Shown: piece after piece, positions 10,897 to 22,306 of the stretch
How positions within the stretch are numbered: position 1 is the stretch's first letter
Layout of the letters: every line of letters begins with the position of its first letter
NCBI RefSeq assembly: GCF_943734655.1
Contig: NC_071353.1
Span: 154,952,179-155,016,178, forward strand
Direction of reading: 5' to 3'
Origin: Sabethes cyaneus
Taxonomy: Eukaryota > Arthropoda > Insecta > Diptera > Culicidae
Length of the DNA: 64,000 nt
Position numbers and translations under genes: made by a program
The notes under the pieces: model-generated
Told to the model about the DNA's origin: nothing
Database searches by the model: none
What the model saw: the letters and a program-made list of their open reading frames with translations, nothing else

Positions 10897-12560
10897 GCGG
10901 TTTGTTTTTACGCGACTTTTTTTTACGCAAATTTCTCAACTTATGCGTTTTTTTTACGTGAATTTCGGAATTTACGCGGTTTTTCAATGCTTATTTTCTT
11001 TTTTCTATGTTCTATGTTCTGCTTATCATTTTCTTTTTTCAATTTCCAGTTCGCTTTTAAAATTTTCCTTTTCTATCTCCCGTTTTCTGTTCTTTCTTCT
11101 CCCGTCCTCTCTCGAAGCAAAACCATTGGTCCGTTTTTCTTTTCTTCTTTTGCTGTCCCATTTCCCATCTTATTTTATCCCACATTTTTCCTTTTATGTC
11201 CTATTTAAGTGCTTTTTCTTTCTTTCCTTGTTTTTTCTCTCTCGCTTTTTACTTTCTGTGCCGATAACCCCGCTTCTATTTTTTCGTTCTCAGCCGTTTC
11301 GTACTTCCCCTTATCATGTCCTGATTTTCCTTTTTTGTAACCTATTTTCCCTTCCGCTTTGTCCCTTCCCGTTTATCCTCCTGTTTTCATTCTTTTTCTC
11401 TAGAATTTCGTCTTTTGTTCTCGTTTCTTAATTTTCCAGCTGTCTCAATTTCTCCTTTTCTTTTTCTCTGATTGAAACCCCGTCTTTCTGCTTTGTTCTT
11501 TTTTCACTTTTTCTATCCAATTTGTCGCCATTTTCTTTTTTGATTTTCTCGTTTTCTTTATCGTTTTCCTTCTCTTCTTCTATTTTTTGTCTTTTCTCTT
11601 CTGTTCTCTATCCTTTTCTCATGTTTACTGTTTCAGTGTACCGTGTTTCTTCGTTTACTGTCCCATTTTTTCTTATTTTAATCCTGTTTTTCCTCTTGGT
11701 TTTCACTCAATTTTTTCCGGTTTTCGTCATTTCTCTTCCTTTTTTCTTGTTTTCGTTTCCAGTGCATGCCTTTTTTGAAGTCTTTCTATCTCATTCCCTT
11801 ATCAACTTTCGTCCTCGTCTGTTTTTAAAAGCTTTTCGGCCACATTTATTCTCTTTGTGGCTGTCGTTTTTCCCTTTGTTATCTGGGTTTCTTCTTTTAT
11901 TTCCAGTTTTTTGGTTCGTTTTTTTTGCTTTTTTTTCTCCTTTTATATCCTGTTTGTCTTCTTTTTCTTGTTTTCCTCGTTTCCTTTATCGGTTTTTTTT
12001 CCTCTCTCGTTAATTTTCTTTTTCCTTTTGATTTCTGTCACGTTGCTTTTCGTTTCCCCTCCCGTCTTCCGTCTATTTCCACTTCCGTCTTTTTTTACCT
12101 ATCCAGTTTTGCACACTGTTCAGTCCTGATTTTCCTCCGGTTTTTCTGTTCCGTTTTCCGTCCTTTTTCTTCCAGTTTCCCTCATTTTAAGGCCCGTTTT
12201 TCCTGTTCTAGTTTCTTGTTCTGTCCAATTTGTTGTCCTTTTATTTCTTACTTTCCTCGTGTTCTTTTTCGTTTTTCCTACTTTTCTCTCATCTTCGTTT
12301 TCATTCCGTTATCTCTTGTTTCCTTTCCATATTTTCTCATTTTCAACCACGTTTCCACAAAGAAAAAAAAACAAATCCTTTTTATTCCGTTTGCTCTTTC
12401 TTTTAACAATAATTAAAATTAATAATTCTCTCTATTTTCTTCTTTCTTTTTGTTCTCGTTTCTTAATTTTCCGGCTTTCGTATTCTCTTCTCTCTTTATC
12501 TTTTACTCCTTCTCTATCCCGTTTGTTCCGTTATTTCTCGTTTTCCAATTTTTTTATTAT
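10897..12560. repeat. 1.6-kb pyrimidine-rich degenerate tract
   Basis: The plus strand is almost purely T and C with CGTTTTCC, CTGTTCCG and TTTTCTTT words. It starts in a zone of repeated TTTTTACGCG words (10897-10985). Long Phe/Ser/Leu frames on the plus strand (10886-11431, 11522-12013, 11925-12416) are by-products. The purine-rich tract at 26990-28364 looks like the same material in opposite orientation. Confidence 0.85.
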
Positions 12561-13639
12561 CAAATATCAAAATGTCTTTTTTCTGATTTTCGGTTTCAAT
12601 TTTTAAATCTGGTTCCAGTGTTATGTTTTTTACATGATTTATGACTCTATACGCGGTCATGACGTAAACTCTTTTTTGAGAGTGAACAAGGGTCTGGTAC
12701 GAACAGTGATAAACTGGATGAACCAGAAAATTTCGATTTAAAGGCCAAAAATATATTGGCTCGTTCAATGGCAAATGGGGCTCGCACCCACGTTCTTTCT
12801 GTTGGTACCCGAATGTTTTTCTAACTAAACTACTGTCGCATCCTTATATTAGATAGTCCTTATTAGATTATTAGCTAACCTGGAGATCACTCCAGGCAGC
12901 ACAGACTCTCCTCGACGACGATAATTATTGTTTGTATGATTGCTCTTTGTTTCTACCGCCGGGAAGATAGACTGTTTTTCTACTCTACTTTCTGTTGCCG
13001 GACATCGATACGGCAAGTCTAGTGTGTTCCGTTTTTTGCCGTTGAACAATCCTATATATATTTTCCTATATATCGAAATGTTCTAGTTCATTCAGCTTTA
13101 TCATTCTTCGCATCAGACTAAATTTGATGGTCATTTTATCATGCTCATTCACCAGACTAAATTTAAAGTGAACACTTTTGAAACTTGTAGCTTTTTTAAT
13201 GTACATTTACTTACAATATAATTGGCTGTTCAGAAATATTTCATGATCTCCATTGTAATGTGTAATGTATTTTGAAAGTGTTAAGAAAAATTGATGAAAT
13301 CTGATCTCGCTGCTTTGAATTGGGTCCCCTTCCAGCCCGTTTGTTGCAATGCTGTTGTGGCGACCGATATATAACTAATTTTAGTCGTAATCCGGTTGCT
13401 TCAACTGCAACCAGCTGATTTTTTTTACAGAAAATGGATGACGTTGTAATGTCCGAGCTTATCAATTCGAGCCAATTTCGCTTTGAGGCATATCCCGGAG
13501 AATTGACGGAAAGAAGAGGTGGTGTTCACAGATAATTATATCCGCAACGAGTTTCTAAAGAGAACTGTTCTCCGTTACATGGAAATAAACATACTTACCA
13601 ATTCCGCACATCACTGTGATAGTGACGTAAATTGAGAAA

Positions 13640-13960
13640 TCAGTCAAATATCAGGCGACGGCACTTAGTGCTTTCCTTGATGTTGAAGGAGTCTTAGATT
13701 ACATGTCCTTCGATTCAGTTATTACGGCTCTCTTTCAAAACGGAATCAACCACACTACAATGAGCTAGATTCAAGTAATTTTTTCGAGCAGAGAAATCAC
13801 ATGATTGGGGGAGTTACATGGGTCACGGTTTCGGTGTTTAAAGAATGTTCACAAGGAGTTCTCTCGCCCTCGCTTTGGACACCGGGGGCCGACATACTCC
13901 TTCACAGGATATTGCACAAAAAGATGGGGCACTAGATTACAACTATCTAGGTCAACTCCT
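13640..13960 (+). pseudogene. Non-LTR RT fragment, R1/LOA-like
   Basis: Plus-strand translation gives TALSAFLDVEGVLDYMSFDS (family form ALxAFLDIEGAFDNxSF, holding the first catalytic Asp). After an in-frame stop comes LGGVTWVTVSVFKECSQGVL, resembling the CPQGGVLSPLLW block. Stops and frameshifts interrupt it and the FADD box is missing. The orientation is the same as the host gene. Confidence 0.5.
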
Positions 13961-14329
13961 TCAACGGGTATGAGCACTCGGTAAACTGTGTAGAGCAATA
14001 TAACCAAATGCCCTTGTAGCGTACAAACAAATCCTCGCTGTTTCATCCGCACAGGGACTCGCGCGTGGTAACGCCGGCTCTGCGTACTGGCAAGATGCCA
14101 AAGCCGACAAAGCCCCGTATAGAATCAAAAAATTAAATAGAGTTTTCGATTTTAAGGCACTTTCGCGAGACTTCGGAGTGTGTAGTAACATGTCATGTCT
14201 TTCGCTAAAGAAGGTCAAATCTTTGAAAGCCGTCCCAACGTTTTGAAGCTGCTAACCGGTGAGATCAGCTCAAAGCTGTAATATTTATTGGCAATTTAGA
14301 GCAATGTTGCAAATCGAGCGAGCAGCAAA

Positions 14330-14523
14330 CGATGCTCACACTCACGCGAGCGAGTATGAGAAGTATAGCACCCAACGTTTACGCCTCTGATGCAAGCGTT
14401 CGACAATTAGCCGCCGTTACTGTATGTAGACATTCTACTATCTATAAACTTGTAAACGTACAGCTCGTAGCGTCTTTCTGCATAACCTGCTCACGATGCA
14501 AACAACTCGTGCGCAGCCAGCTG
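14330..14523. repeat. Dispersed repeat, copy 2
   Basis: This is the partner of 3158-3360, with the same ordered words (GAGTATGAGAAG, GCCGCCGTTACTG, GTCTTTCTGCATA, AACTCGTG). It lies next to a BEL/Pao remnant. Confidence 0.5.
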
Positions 14524-14887
14524 CCCGTTTATTTTGTGCCCTTCAATCCGTATGGATGGTAGTACGAGCCCTTGCAATTGATCGTAATTAGCTGCACGGA
14601 CTGCAATGACGTGCGAGAGCGACGACCGTGGCTGTTAGCTAGATACAAACTCGCAAAAACTCGTCGCAGTGCATGAATAAATATGAGCGAGACTCCGAAG
14701 TACGCGTGTGAGAAAATTAGACTATACAAGTACTATACAAGTGACTATTCACACACTGACAATTTCAGACCACGTCGAAGGATGTTCAAAAGAATCCGCT
14801 CATAGGAGGCAACATCCTCCCCTTCGTGTCGCTCGAACCTTGTTCGACGTTACACACTTCTTCAACTCATGCCTACACCACCGTATT

Positions 14888-15109
14888 TTAACGGTTGTCT
14901 AATCCGACTTCAGCATCATTAATAATGCCAAGAACTGCAAGTTTGCAAGCTAGTCTCTGAAACTCCAGATGAGGATGTCTCCACATCTGCGCGGCGTACT
15001 GCTCCGTCTTTTCTTGGGTACGTACGAACCGCACGCCCTCTGAGTTACTGATTTCGTAATCCCATCCTTGGCTATCAGAACAAAGCGCGTTTACTTTGAT
15101 TGGTCTCAC
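14888..15109 (-). pseudogene. Retroelement-like fragment (HPHLEFQRLACKLAVLG)
   Basis: A 73-codon minus-strand frame ends in MWRHPHLEFQRLACKLAVLG. This has the look of a protein block found in mosquito retroelements, but I cannot name the family with certainty. It lies downstream on the same strand of the BEL/Pao integrase remnant and may belong to a neighbouring element. It has no intact start context. Confidence 0.3.
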
Positions 15110-15129
15110 CTCTTGGAAACGTTTAGTCC

Positions 15130-15800
15130 GCCTCTATGACTTCTCTTTATAACCGCCTTTTCATCGACGGGAACCTTAGTCAACCGTCGAATACCACTCG
15201 AGCTGAGCACGAGAAAGTGATTCGGAGTCAATGATGCCTGCTCATCGTTATTCAGTGGCACATAAGTCAGTGATCGTGAGCTAACCAGTGTGAGCTGCTT
15301 CCAATAGCAACGTCATGAAATATATAAGGTAATAGGTGATAAAGGTAATGCTCCCAACGCTGTCTTCACTGACCGTACCATCGTCTCCCAACGTCCACCC
15401 ATGCGAGGCTAGGGAGCCGAAGGATGGTTGAATCGCCATTTGATGTTCGCATCAGCTAACGTACTACTCATCGTCATGTTGATTTGTCGTATTTTACTTT
15501 CCAGCTCTCTAGTAGCGCCAACAAAGTTGGTGCCGTTGTATGTATATATTTTCTGTGGTGCTCCTCTACAGGAGACAAACTAAAGACTATTTCCAGGCGT
15601 GTTGCTCAAACATTGAGGCAAGTAAAGGCTGACACTCAGCACGTCCTGCCTCTAAAAAGCAGGGACCGAAATAGTCAATGCCTTTCAAATGTGAAAGTTC
15701 GTGTGAGACGGTTGGGATTATGTTCCCGCTTGACCATTAGGAAGATCTTAGAGTTGCAATTGGAGCAACGCACAAAACTCAAATACTGTTGGCCTTTGAA
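15130..15800 (-). pseudogene. BEL/Pao integrase remnant
   Basis: Minus-strand translation in several frames gives ordered pieces of a BEL/Pao integrase: LFTCLNV-like and TRLEIVFSLS (15650-15560), FVGATRELESK-like (15530-15490), KWRFNHPSAP and MVRSVKTALGAL (15440-15370), LTYVPLNNDEQASLTPNHFL (15280-15210) and LSSSGIRRLTKVP. The order is correct for the family, but stops and frameshifts break it. No LTRs were found. Confidence 0.65.
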
Positions 15801-15830
15801 ATAGCCTAATTAACTGGCGGAAGTAGCTAC

Positions 15831-16924
15831 AGTAATGTTCCGATTTTGTCAGCTCCCGATTGTGTCAGCTTTTTATCCCATTTTTGTCAGCCCATAAATT
15901 TTGCTTAACTTTTTTTTTTGCTTTTGAACATGATTTATAATACTTTTCAGCCTCTTTGAAACTATTTTTTTTCTCTGAAGAGAGTTTTTGAATAAAATGA
16001 TGCCTTCTTGCGAGTTATTCGGGGTCAAAATTAGGGTATTTTTCTAGTAAAACTTCTATAGTTCCTAAACAAGTAAAGATAGAGGTATACTATATTCAGC
16101 AATGTTGTGTATTTTTACTATTTGTACAACTTTGTAAAACAGGAAAAAATCATACAAAAACAGCTAAAATAGAAAAACTGATTTTAACGTTTTTTCATTT
16201 ATGAGAAATAGGATTTTTCTATCTTTGCTGAAGAGATAGAAGGTTACTGTCTTCAGCAATTTTTTTTGTAATAATATTCTGAAAAGCTTTGCAGAACACA
16301 TCAATGTGTTATATTGAAACTAAAGAAAAATAAATTTTTTTATTGCACTTTTAGGGGGATTAATCAAAATTTGAATTCCGCAGGACGATAGAACTTTTAA
16401 TTTTAAGAAACTGTTCCAAAGGTTCCATAAACCTAAAACCAAGTTTTCCCGCTCAAAGCTAACGCGCCACCAAAAAAGGTTCTGGACCAGCGTACTGTGC
16501 CCGATTCATTGAGCTTTCGGTTTACCAATTGAGGGTTAAAGTTTTATTTTTAGTACAAGTCTTCGATATTGCAAGGTCTTAAGTCTTGAATTTTGAAAAA
16601 GCATTACTGTATTTGTTTTTATTTTTGGTCAGAAGTATTAAATTTGTCAAGTGATGCTGTATGGCTTGAAGAAGTTCCGCTTTTTACCGAATTCTCAATC
16701 TGCTCAATTTGTTGTTGAATGGATTTGTCAACAAACAAGATTGTAAAATTTCGTGTAATGAGCAACCACAAACAATTATAGAACTACCACTGCATTTTTT
16801 TTTCATGTGTGGACTCATTACTGCGACCAGTATAGTTGATCTATTATAATATCGCCCGGGTGTTTGCTGTATGACCTGCACTGCATTTCTTTTTGCTATA
16901 ATCGCTATTGAGTGAGCGATATGC
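15831..16924. other. No gene seen; AT-rich
   Basis: The left edge carries a direct repeat of CCGATT-TGTCAGCT (about 15840-15875) that may be the end of an unidentified element. The rest is AT-rich sequence without coding signature. Confidence 0.35.
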
Positions 16925-17285
16925 TTATTAAATTTTATGCGTGCTTGCGTGTATTGGGGTTTACCCTTCCTTCAAAGCTTAATCTACTTTACCCACTTAT
17001 TCCTCGCTGCCAGCACTATCCCATATTATAGCCGTCCCTGGCGAGGACTCATTCGTACCTCTGACCAGTACACTTAACTATAGGAGGGACATTTGCACTG
17101 TCAAGAGGCTTCAGAGGGTAAATATAGAATTCAGCACGAAGGAAGGGTAAATGGAGGGGCCTGAGAATAAACCCATGCTAAAGTCACTTGACATCGAATG
17201 GCTTGATTCTACTAAGATTCGAACCCACGACCACTCGCTTGTCAAAGCAGACTCGGTAACCTTGAGGCTACGGAGCCCCCCACCA
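16925..17285 (-). repeat. tRNA-derived SINE, family 2
   Basis: On the minus strand from 17285 the sequence opens as a tRNA-like head, with a box A-like TAGCCTCAAGG near 17270 and a canonical box B GGGTTCGAATC near 17226-17216. A body of about 250 nt follows, rich in CCCTTCC and CCTCC words. It differs from the family at 120-300 and 60037-60235 apart from the promoter boxes. It is a repeat, not a tRNA gene. Confidence 0.7.
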
Positions 17286-17869
17286 CTGCATTTAGTTTAT
17301 ATTTTTTTAAAGATGAAGATAATCTAGTCATATTACTGTCAATGCAGCCATTTACTCTAATTGCAAACATTAAATCCGGTCGATATATGGTTTCTACAAG
17401 ACGGCTCTACATGCTCCACAACACACAAAACAATGAACTAATTGGGAGGGGAGATAGTTGAGCACTTAATTTCTCTTTTTGTACCCGTAAACTGGTCGCC
17501 TAGACCGTATGACCAGAAACCCTTTGGATCACCTTTTATTATGTTACGTAAAGTCTTTCGGCGAATAACGATTGCAGCCGTGAGGAAAATCCACTTCAAG
17601 CCTAGTTGCGTCCAGTATTTTAACCCACAATATCAACCATATAGTGCTCTGAAATACGACCTTTATGGCTAAGTTTAAGGCTTGGAATGTCACCGTGCCA
17701 CCATATTCTCCTGTATGACACATTTATAGCTGTCAGCCTCAGCCTTCAGGTCTCAGAGATATGACTTTCGCTATTTTTTTGATTATTACGAAATGACCCG
17801 TCGAGGACCTACTGGACTTTGGGATCGACCGGCTCGGGGAAACCAATGAATGTTCAGTCGATAAGAAAA

Positions 17870-18164
17870 ATAAGGGAGGAAAAGAGGAGTAGAGAAAAAT
17901 GAGACGAGAGAATGAAATGAAAGGAAGTGAGGGAAAATTCAGAAGACGAAAAAAACATCCGGGGAGGAAGGAGAGATTATAGTGAGGAGGAGGAGATGAG
18001 AGATGAAAGAAGGAGGAGGAAAGAGCGAATGGCGTGGACGAGAAGAGAGAGAATTGAGAGCAGGAGGAGGACAGAGAGAAGATTGAGAGGAGGAGAAAAC
18101 GAATTCAAAAAATTAAAATATCCTGAACTTAATTTTTTAATTCTGAATTTTTTTTAATTGAATT

Positions 18165-18212
<48 letters not shown>
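17870..18212. repeat. Purine-rich stretch and (GA)n microsatellite
   Basis: The segment 17870-18110 is strongly GA-rich (AGGAGGAGGA words). A near-perfect (GA) run follows at about 18168-18211. The 76-codon frame at 17927-18157 (E/R-rich) is a by-product. Confidence 0.8.
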
Positions 18213-18279
18213 CAGAGATTCGAAGTCCTACCCGTCTTAGTTATAGTCAACCCCGCCTGGAAATGAATAATGAACTAAC

Positions 18280-20640
18280 CTAGCACAAACATCTTTTACG
18301 CTTATTATTTTCACGAGACACATTAAAATCATACACTTCATGGCAGCTATTGAAAACCCAGCACATACTAAGCACTGGCTCGTGTAACTCATAGTTAGTC
18401 CTTGAATGACGGTTGACGAGAAAGGCGTGCAAATGAAGATTACGTCTTCTAGTGTTGATATCTAGGCGACTAGGCAATTCAGGATAATCGATATTTCCTT
18501 GAAGGAGATCGCCGACGCAACACGCCTTAGCCATATTGCACCTTCCTTCCGGCGGTTCTAAATTAATCAGCTTGCAACGGCTTTTGTAACTGACCAAACA
18601 ATGGCGGAGTATTCCAGCATAGGACGAACCAGCGAGCAATATAGAGATTTTAAGCAATATACATCCTTGAAGCTTTTCGCAAAACGGAACAGAAATCCTA
18701 GTTGGCGAGGAAGCCCTGGATACAACGAAAGAAATGTGGTTCTTGAACGTTAGTTTCGAGTCAAGCAAGACTCCCAAGTCTTTAACAGTTGTTTACTGTA
18801 CAGTACATTTTCAAATCGTCAGCATAAGATAATCTCGAACATTTAAGGATCATGTTCACGTCATTCATGTACAGCAGAAACAAGAACGGTTCCAAATGAC
18901 TGCCTTGGGGAACGCCGGAAGTTGCCACCAAGGGTGACAAAACGTATCGCCGATTTTGATTGACATAGTTCTGCCGGTGAGATAGAAGCGAAGTCCAAGT
19001 CAGCAGATTGTCGTGAATGCCCAATTCGTGGTACTTAGAGATGGCTATCTCATGGTTTATACGGTCGAAAGCTGCAGGAAGGTCCGTATATATGGCGTCA
19101 ACTTGATTCCCTTCTTGCATTGCACGGATGATGAAGGCGATTAAATTGGTTGTCGTTGAGCGCTTTGACATAAATCCATGCTGGTCAGGAGAGATGCAGT
19201 GTGAGCAATCTTGCATCAATTTTTCCAGAACGAATAGCTTAAATAGCTTAGAGACAGCACTTAAGGGAGCAAAACCACGGTAATTAGCAAAGATTCTTTT
19301 GCATCCCTTTTTGTACACAGGGAAAACAAAGGAATCCTTCCAGCACTCGGGAAAAATTTCCATCGTAATGATTTATTGAAAACCTTAGCTAAGGGTAATG
19401 CAAGAGTATTTAGACAGCGTTTCAAGACTATGGAAGGAATACAATATGGGTCGCATCCAGTTGAGGATTTCAAATGTTTCCCAGCAGAGATCACCACATC
19501 ACTAGTTACGTTGAACGGGAAACTGGAAACGGTTAAGCGAGTAACGTTACTTGTGGTGGCCACAATGTCATGAGTATGGGCCAGTTCTCGTCAGAAAAAA
19601 CGCTACTGAATTGCGTGCGAAACAAGTCGGCAATATCTACGACTGAATCCGCTACTTTAAGATTCTTTCCGTTGTTCGTTTACAAAGTTCCAAAACTTCT
19701 TGGGATTTGCTCTAAGACAGCTCTGCAGATGCGAATTATGGGCAATAAACAAACCGTTATTTAGGCGCTTGTAGTTGGAGTTAGCATGTGCATAGTCTAC
19801 TTTGGTACGGTCCGTGCGATATTTGCAGTATTTGCTAAGGGCAGCTCTTTTCAGTCGTTTCAGGCGTTTAAGTTCCGAGTAAGACCATGCGGGCTTAGAA
19901 GGCTTGCGTATGAATTTTTTGGGTGTAAACTGATCGATGCAGTAAAGTTAACCTCGTGACTAGCGAGTAACGAATTCCAGTCCAAGTTAGCCAAAAAACT
20001 GTTTATAGCCTCAAAGTCTGCTCTGTAAAAGTTGTAATAGACGGTTTCAGCGTGGTCTAAGAAACAATATTCGGGTTTCAAATCCAGTGTCAACAATAGA
20101 GGTGGATGATGCCTGCAATGCTTGACGAGTGGTGTTGGGGTTTGTAGAATAGAACAACGTTGCCCTAATTCTTCGCTTACGAAACACAGATCAAGCGAAC
20201 GGTTATTTGCAGTCAAAATGCCATTCAGCTGTCTCAGTCCGGCTGTTGAATATGAATCAAGCAAGGACAGTGAAGCTGGACGAAACGAAGAATGAGCAAA
20301 GTCATGAAAGCGGAAATTATTCGTATTGCTAAGCCACGAAACTGTGCTAAGGTTGAAATCGCCTACAATAATAATGTTATCATAAGCTTCCATTTGAGAG
20401 ACAACCCATTCGAGGGAGAGTGCATGTTTGTCGATTACGCTGCTGTCATTGATGCGGTCAGGTGGAAAATATACGACACAGATAAAAACTGTTCCAGATT
20501 GAGTCGATATCGCTACCCACAGATGCTCGACCGTCGCTATCTCGGGAGGTTTCAATTGCCAGGATTTGATGCAGGAGCGCACGGCCAAAAGAACTCCGCC
20601 GCCAGAGCTTTTGTTACTATTTAAGGCTGTCCGATCGTGC
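18280..20640 (-). pseudogene. Broken Jockey/CR1-type non-LTR ORF2
   Basis: Three minus-strand pieces are in order. The endonuclease part is at 20588-19860 (VGDFNLSTVSW, and RSLDLCFVSEE near the C-terminal half). The reverse transcriptase is at 19563-18782 (YKKGCKRIFANYRGFAPLS; HGFMSKRSTTTNL; IYTDLPAAFDRINHE with the first Asp; SGVPQGSHLEPFLFLLYMND; LSYADDLKMY with an intact YADD box). The C-terminal part is at 18777-18280. Frameshifts separate the pieces, and the 5' ORF1 is absent. The element lies antisense inside a neurobeachin intron. Its 3' end is near the (GA) run. Confidence 0.8.
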
Positions 20641-21424
20641 CGATAAACCGAGTACGTGTCGTCGTGTTTTAGGTTACGACTGATACCGACTTTAAAGGAG
20701 ACTTATCTTAACGTAGAAAGGTCTGTACCTTTGGGTACCAGTTTTACCACTTTAAGCTTTGTACTAGAATCAAGATCCAAACTGTCCTGCACAAACGCCA
20801 ACATATCATCCACTGAAGTATTAGGATGAAAAGATAAATCCAAAAGAGGTCGTCAACGATACTATATTGTTACAGAAAGATTGCCACTTTTATATGCTGG
20901 CAGTTTCAAAACCTTCCGGACTATCAATGCTCCCTCCCAAAGACGACTGTTGAGTTGCTACAATAAGTCATTGATAAGTTTTACGACCAGGGTTAACGTA
21001 ATTTTCTGGATTATACGCGTGGCGAAATGCTCTGTAATGGGGGGTATCTGAAGCCTGGAGTAGATTAAATAAGGTATAGATATAAACCTCTGCAGTAAAA
21101 TTAGAACAAAACTGAAACAATATTGAAGCAAGCTGAAAGTAAATCTTGAAAAAATAAATTGAAATTTCAGCAAAATTAACATGAAGTTTAACCAATACAA
21201 TATGATTGCAAATAACTTAAGTTCACTAATTTGAAGATTTGGGCAAATAAAGTAAAGGATATGATGTATGAAATATTACAACAATTGGGCACGCCAATTT
21301 TGTTCAAATTTTTCTCTTGATTATGTCCTACGTTTCTTCCAAAATTTATAATGCATGACCTAAAATTTAAAAGTTGGGGTGCGTTTCCATTCAGATAACG
21401 CCCGTAGAATTAGTATACTCTCAA

Positions 21425-21525
21425 GAAACAATTTAGGTTTTGTAATACACTTATAATGGTTCTGGTGACTAAAATGAGTCACGAAAACCATGATAAGAGT
21501 ACAATAAAACTAAAATTGCTGATTC
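21425..21525. mobile_element. Small MITE (TTATGATGG / CCATGATAAGAG type)
   Basis: A short inverted structure has TACACTTATAATGG on the left and CCATGATAAGAGTACAATAAA on the right, around an AAAATGAGTCACGAAAAC centre. Related copies are at 39178-39265 and 57711-57812. Confidence 0.5.
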
Positions 21526-21727
21526 AGTTGATTGTTTGTCGTTTCTAACGTTATTAACTCTCCAGTAGTGTATAATTTCTTCATTGTATTACCGTATTTT
21601 TTTGTAATGTTTGAACTTTTGTTGCTGGCTATAAAAAATGCATGTACTTTTCTCGATTTCAACCGATTTTTATAACACACGTGACGCGGGGGTATGTATT
21701 ACTGTATGAACACGGAACGTGGCGCAG

Positions 21728-21925
21728 GCATCAACCTCGATTTACGGGTCGTCAACCGCCCCCGGAAGCCCAAATACAACCACCACTAACACTAGGTATC
21801 CGGCTGCAACTACCACTATCACTACCACTAGCATAAGTACGATCCAAGATCAACCTCTCTCGCCGAAGATCGATCGACGGTCGTCGACGCAAGACCGGCC
21901 AGCTGCCGCCGTCAAGCAGACGAAG
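21728..21925 (+). CDS. rg: Neurobeachin exon, Thr/Ser-rich linker
   Basis: This is a 198-nt exon, phase 0 in and out, ending at a clear donor (GAAG|GTAACA). It encodes ASTSIYGSSTAPGSP, a Thr-rich run, then QPLSPKIDRRSSTQDRP and AAAVKQTK. The acceptor GCGCAG lacks a good pyrimidine tract, so the 5' edge is less sure than the 3' edge. It joins in frame to SVDSDAASLN of the next exon. It is probably a disordered linker and could be alternatively spliced, because its length is a multiple of three. Confidence 0.65.
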
Positions 21926-22175
21926 GTAACAACGTGTCTGGCTGATGCTCAGCTCAGCCAGCTTGTCTGAACAAAAAGCTTGTTGAATGTTGCATGTTTT
22001 GTTGGTTTGTTGCCTGTTTCGATCGCTTCATTATCGCTTCTTCGTTTCGTCTCATTCCTTCGAACAACGCATTCGTAAAACCTTAGAACTGCTTGGGTAG
22101 TTTTTTGCATCTTTTCTCACAGCAAAGCAGCATTTTTCACGATGTGTTCATCTCAGTTCCCGAAACATCGGATCC

Positions 22176-22250
22176 ACCTGCGTGTAAACCACACACACAA
22201 AGACACACACTTTCACGAACACACACACACACACAAACACACCTCATTCA
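22176..22250. repeat. CA-rich microsatellite in intron
   Basis: ACACAC runs lie just upstream of the large BEACH exon. They are read through by an open frame that begins at 22142, but the splice acceptor at 22305-22306 shows they are intronic. Confidence 0.7.
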
Positions 22251-22306
22251 CAGTTTGTTTCGCATTTCCTAACTCTAATTTTCAATTTCGCGTTCGCTTC
22301 CGAAAG

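Larger units (their letters stand above)
9630..21727. other. 12-kb neurobeachin intron
   Basis: The intron is filled with mobile and low-complexity DNA, listed separately: a mariner fragment, the pyrimidine tract, RT and BEL/Pao remnants, a SINE, a (GA)n run, a non-LTR element and a MITE. The remaining stretches (9630-10560, 12561-13640, 15831-16924, 17286-17870, 20641-21430) hold no gene that I can see. The segment 12640-13060 has a defined non-repetitive texture and could be a solo LTR piece, but no second copy is in the window. Confidence 0.7.

Noticed and set aside
10886..12606. Several 100-190-codon Phe/Ser/Leu-rich frames that look like membrane proteins
   Set aside because: They are translation of a pyrimidine tract (TTT, TTC, TCT codons); hydrophobicity here is a base-composition effect.
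22142..22306. Taking ATG 22142 as the start of a 989-residue protein
   Set aside because: The first 55 codons are CA-repeat and AT-rich intron; a phase-0 acceptor at 22306 joins the exon to 21925 in frame, and neurobeachin continues upstream.
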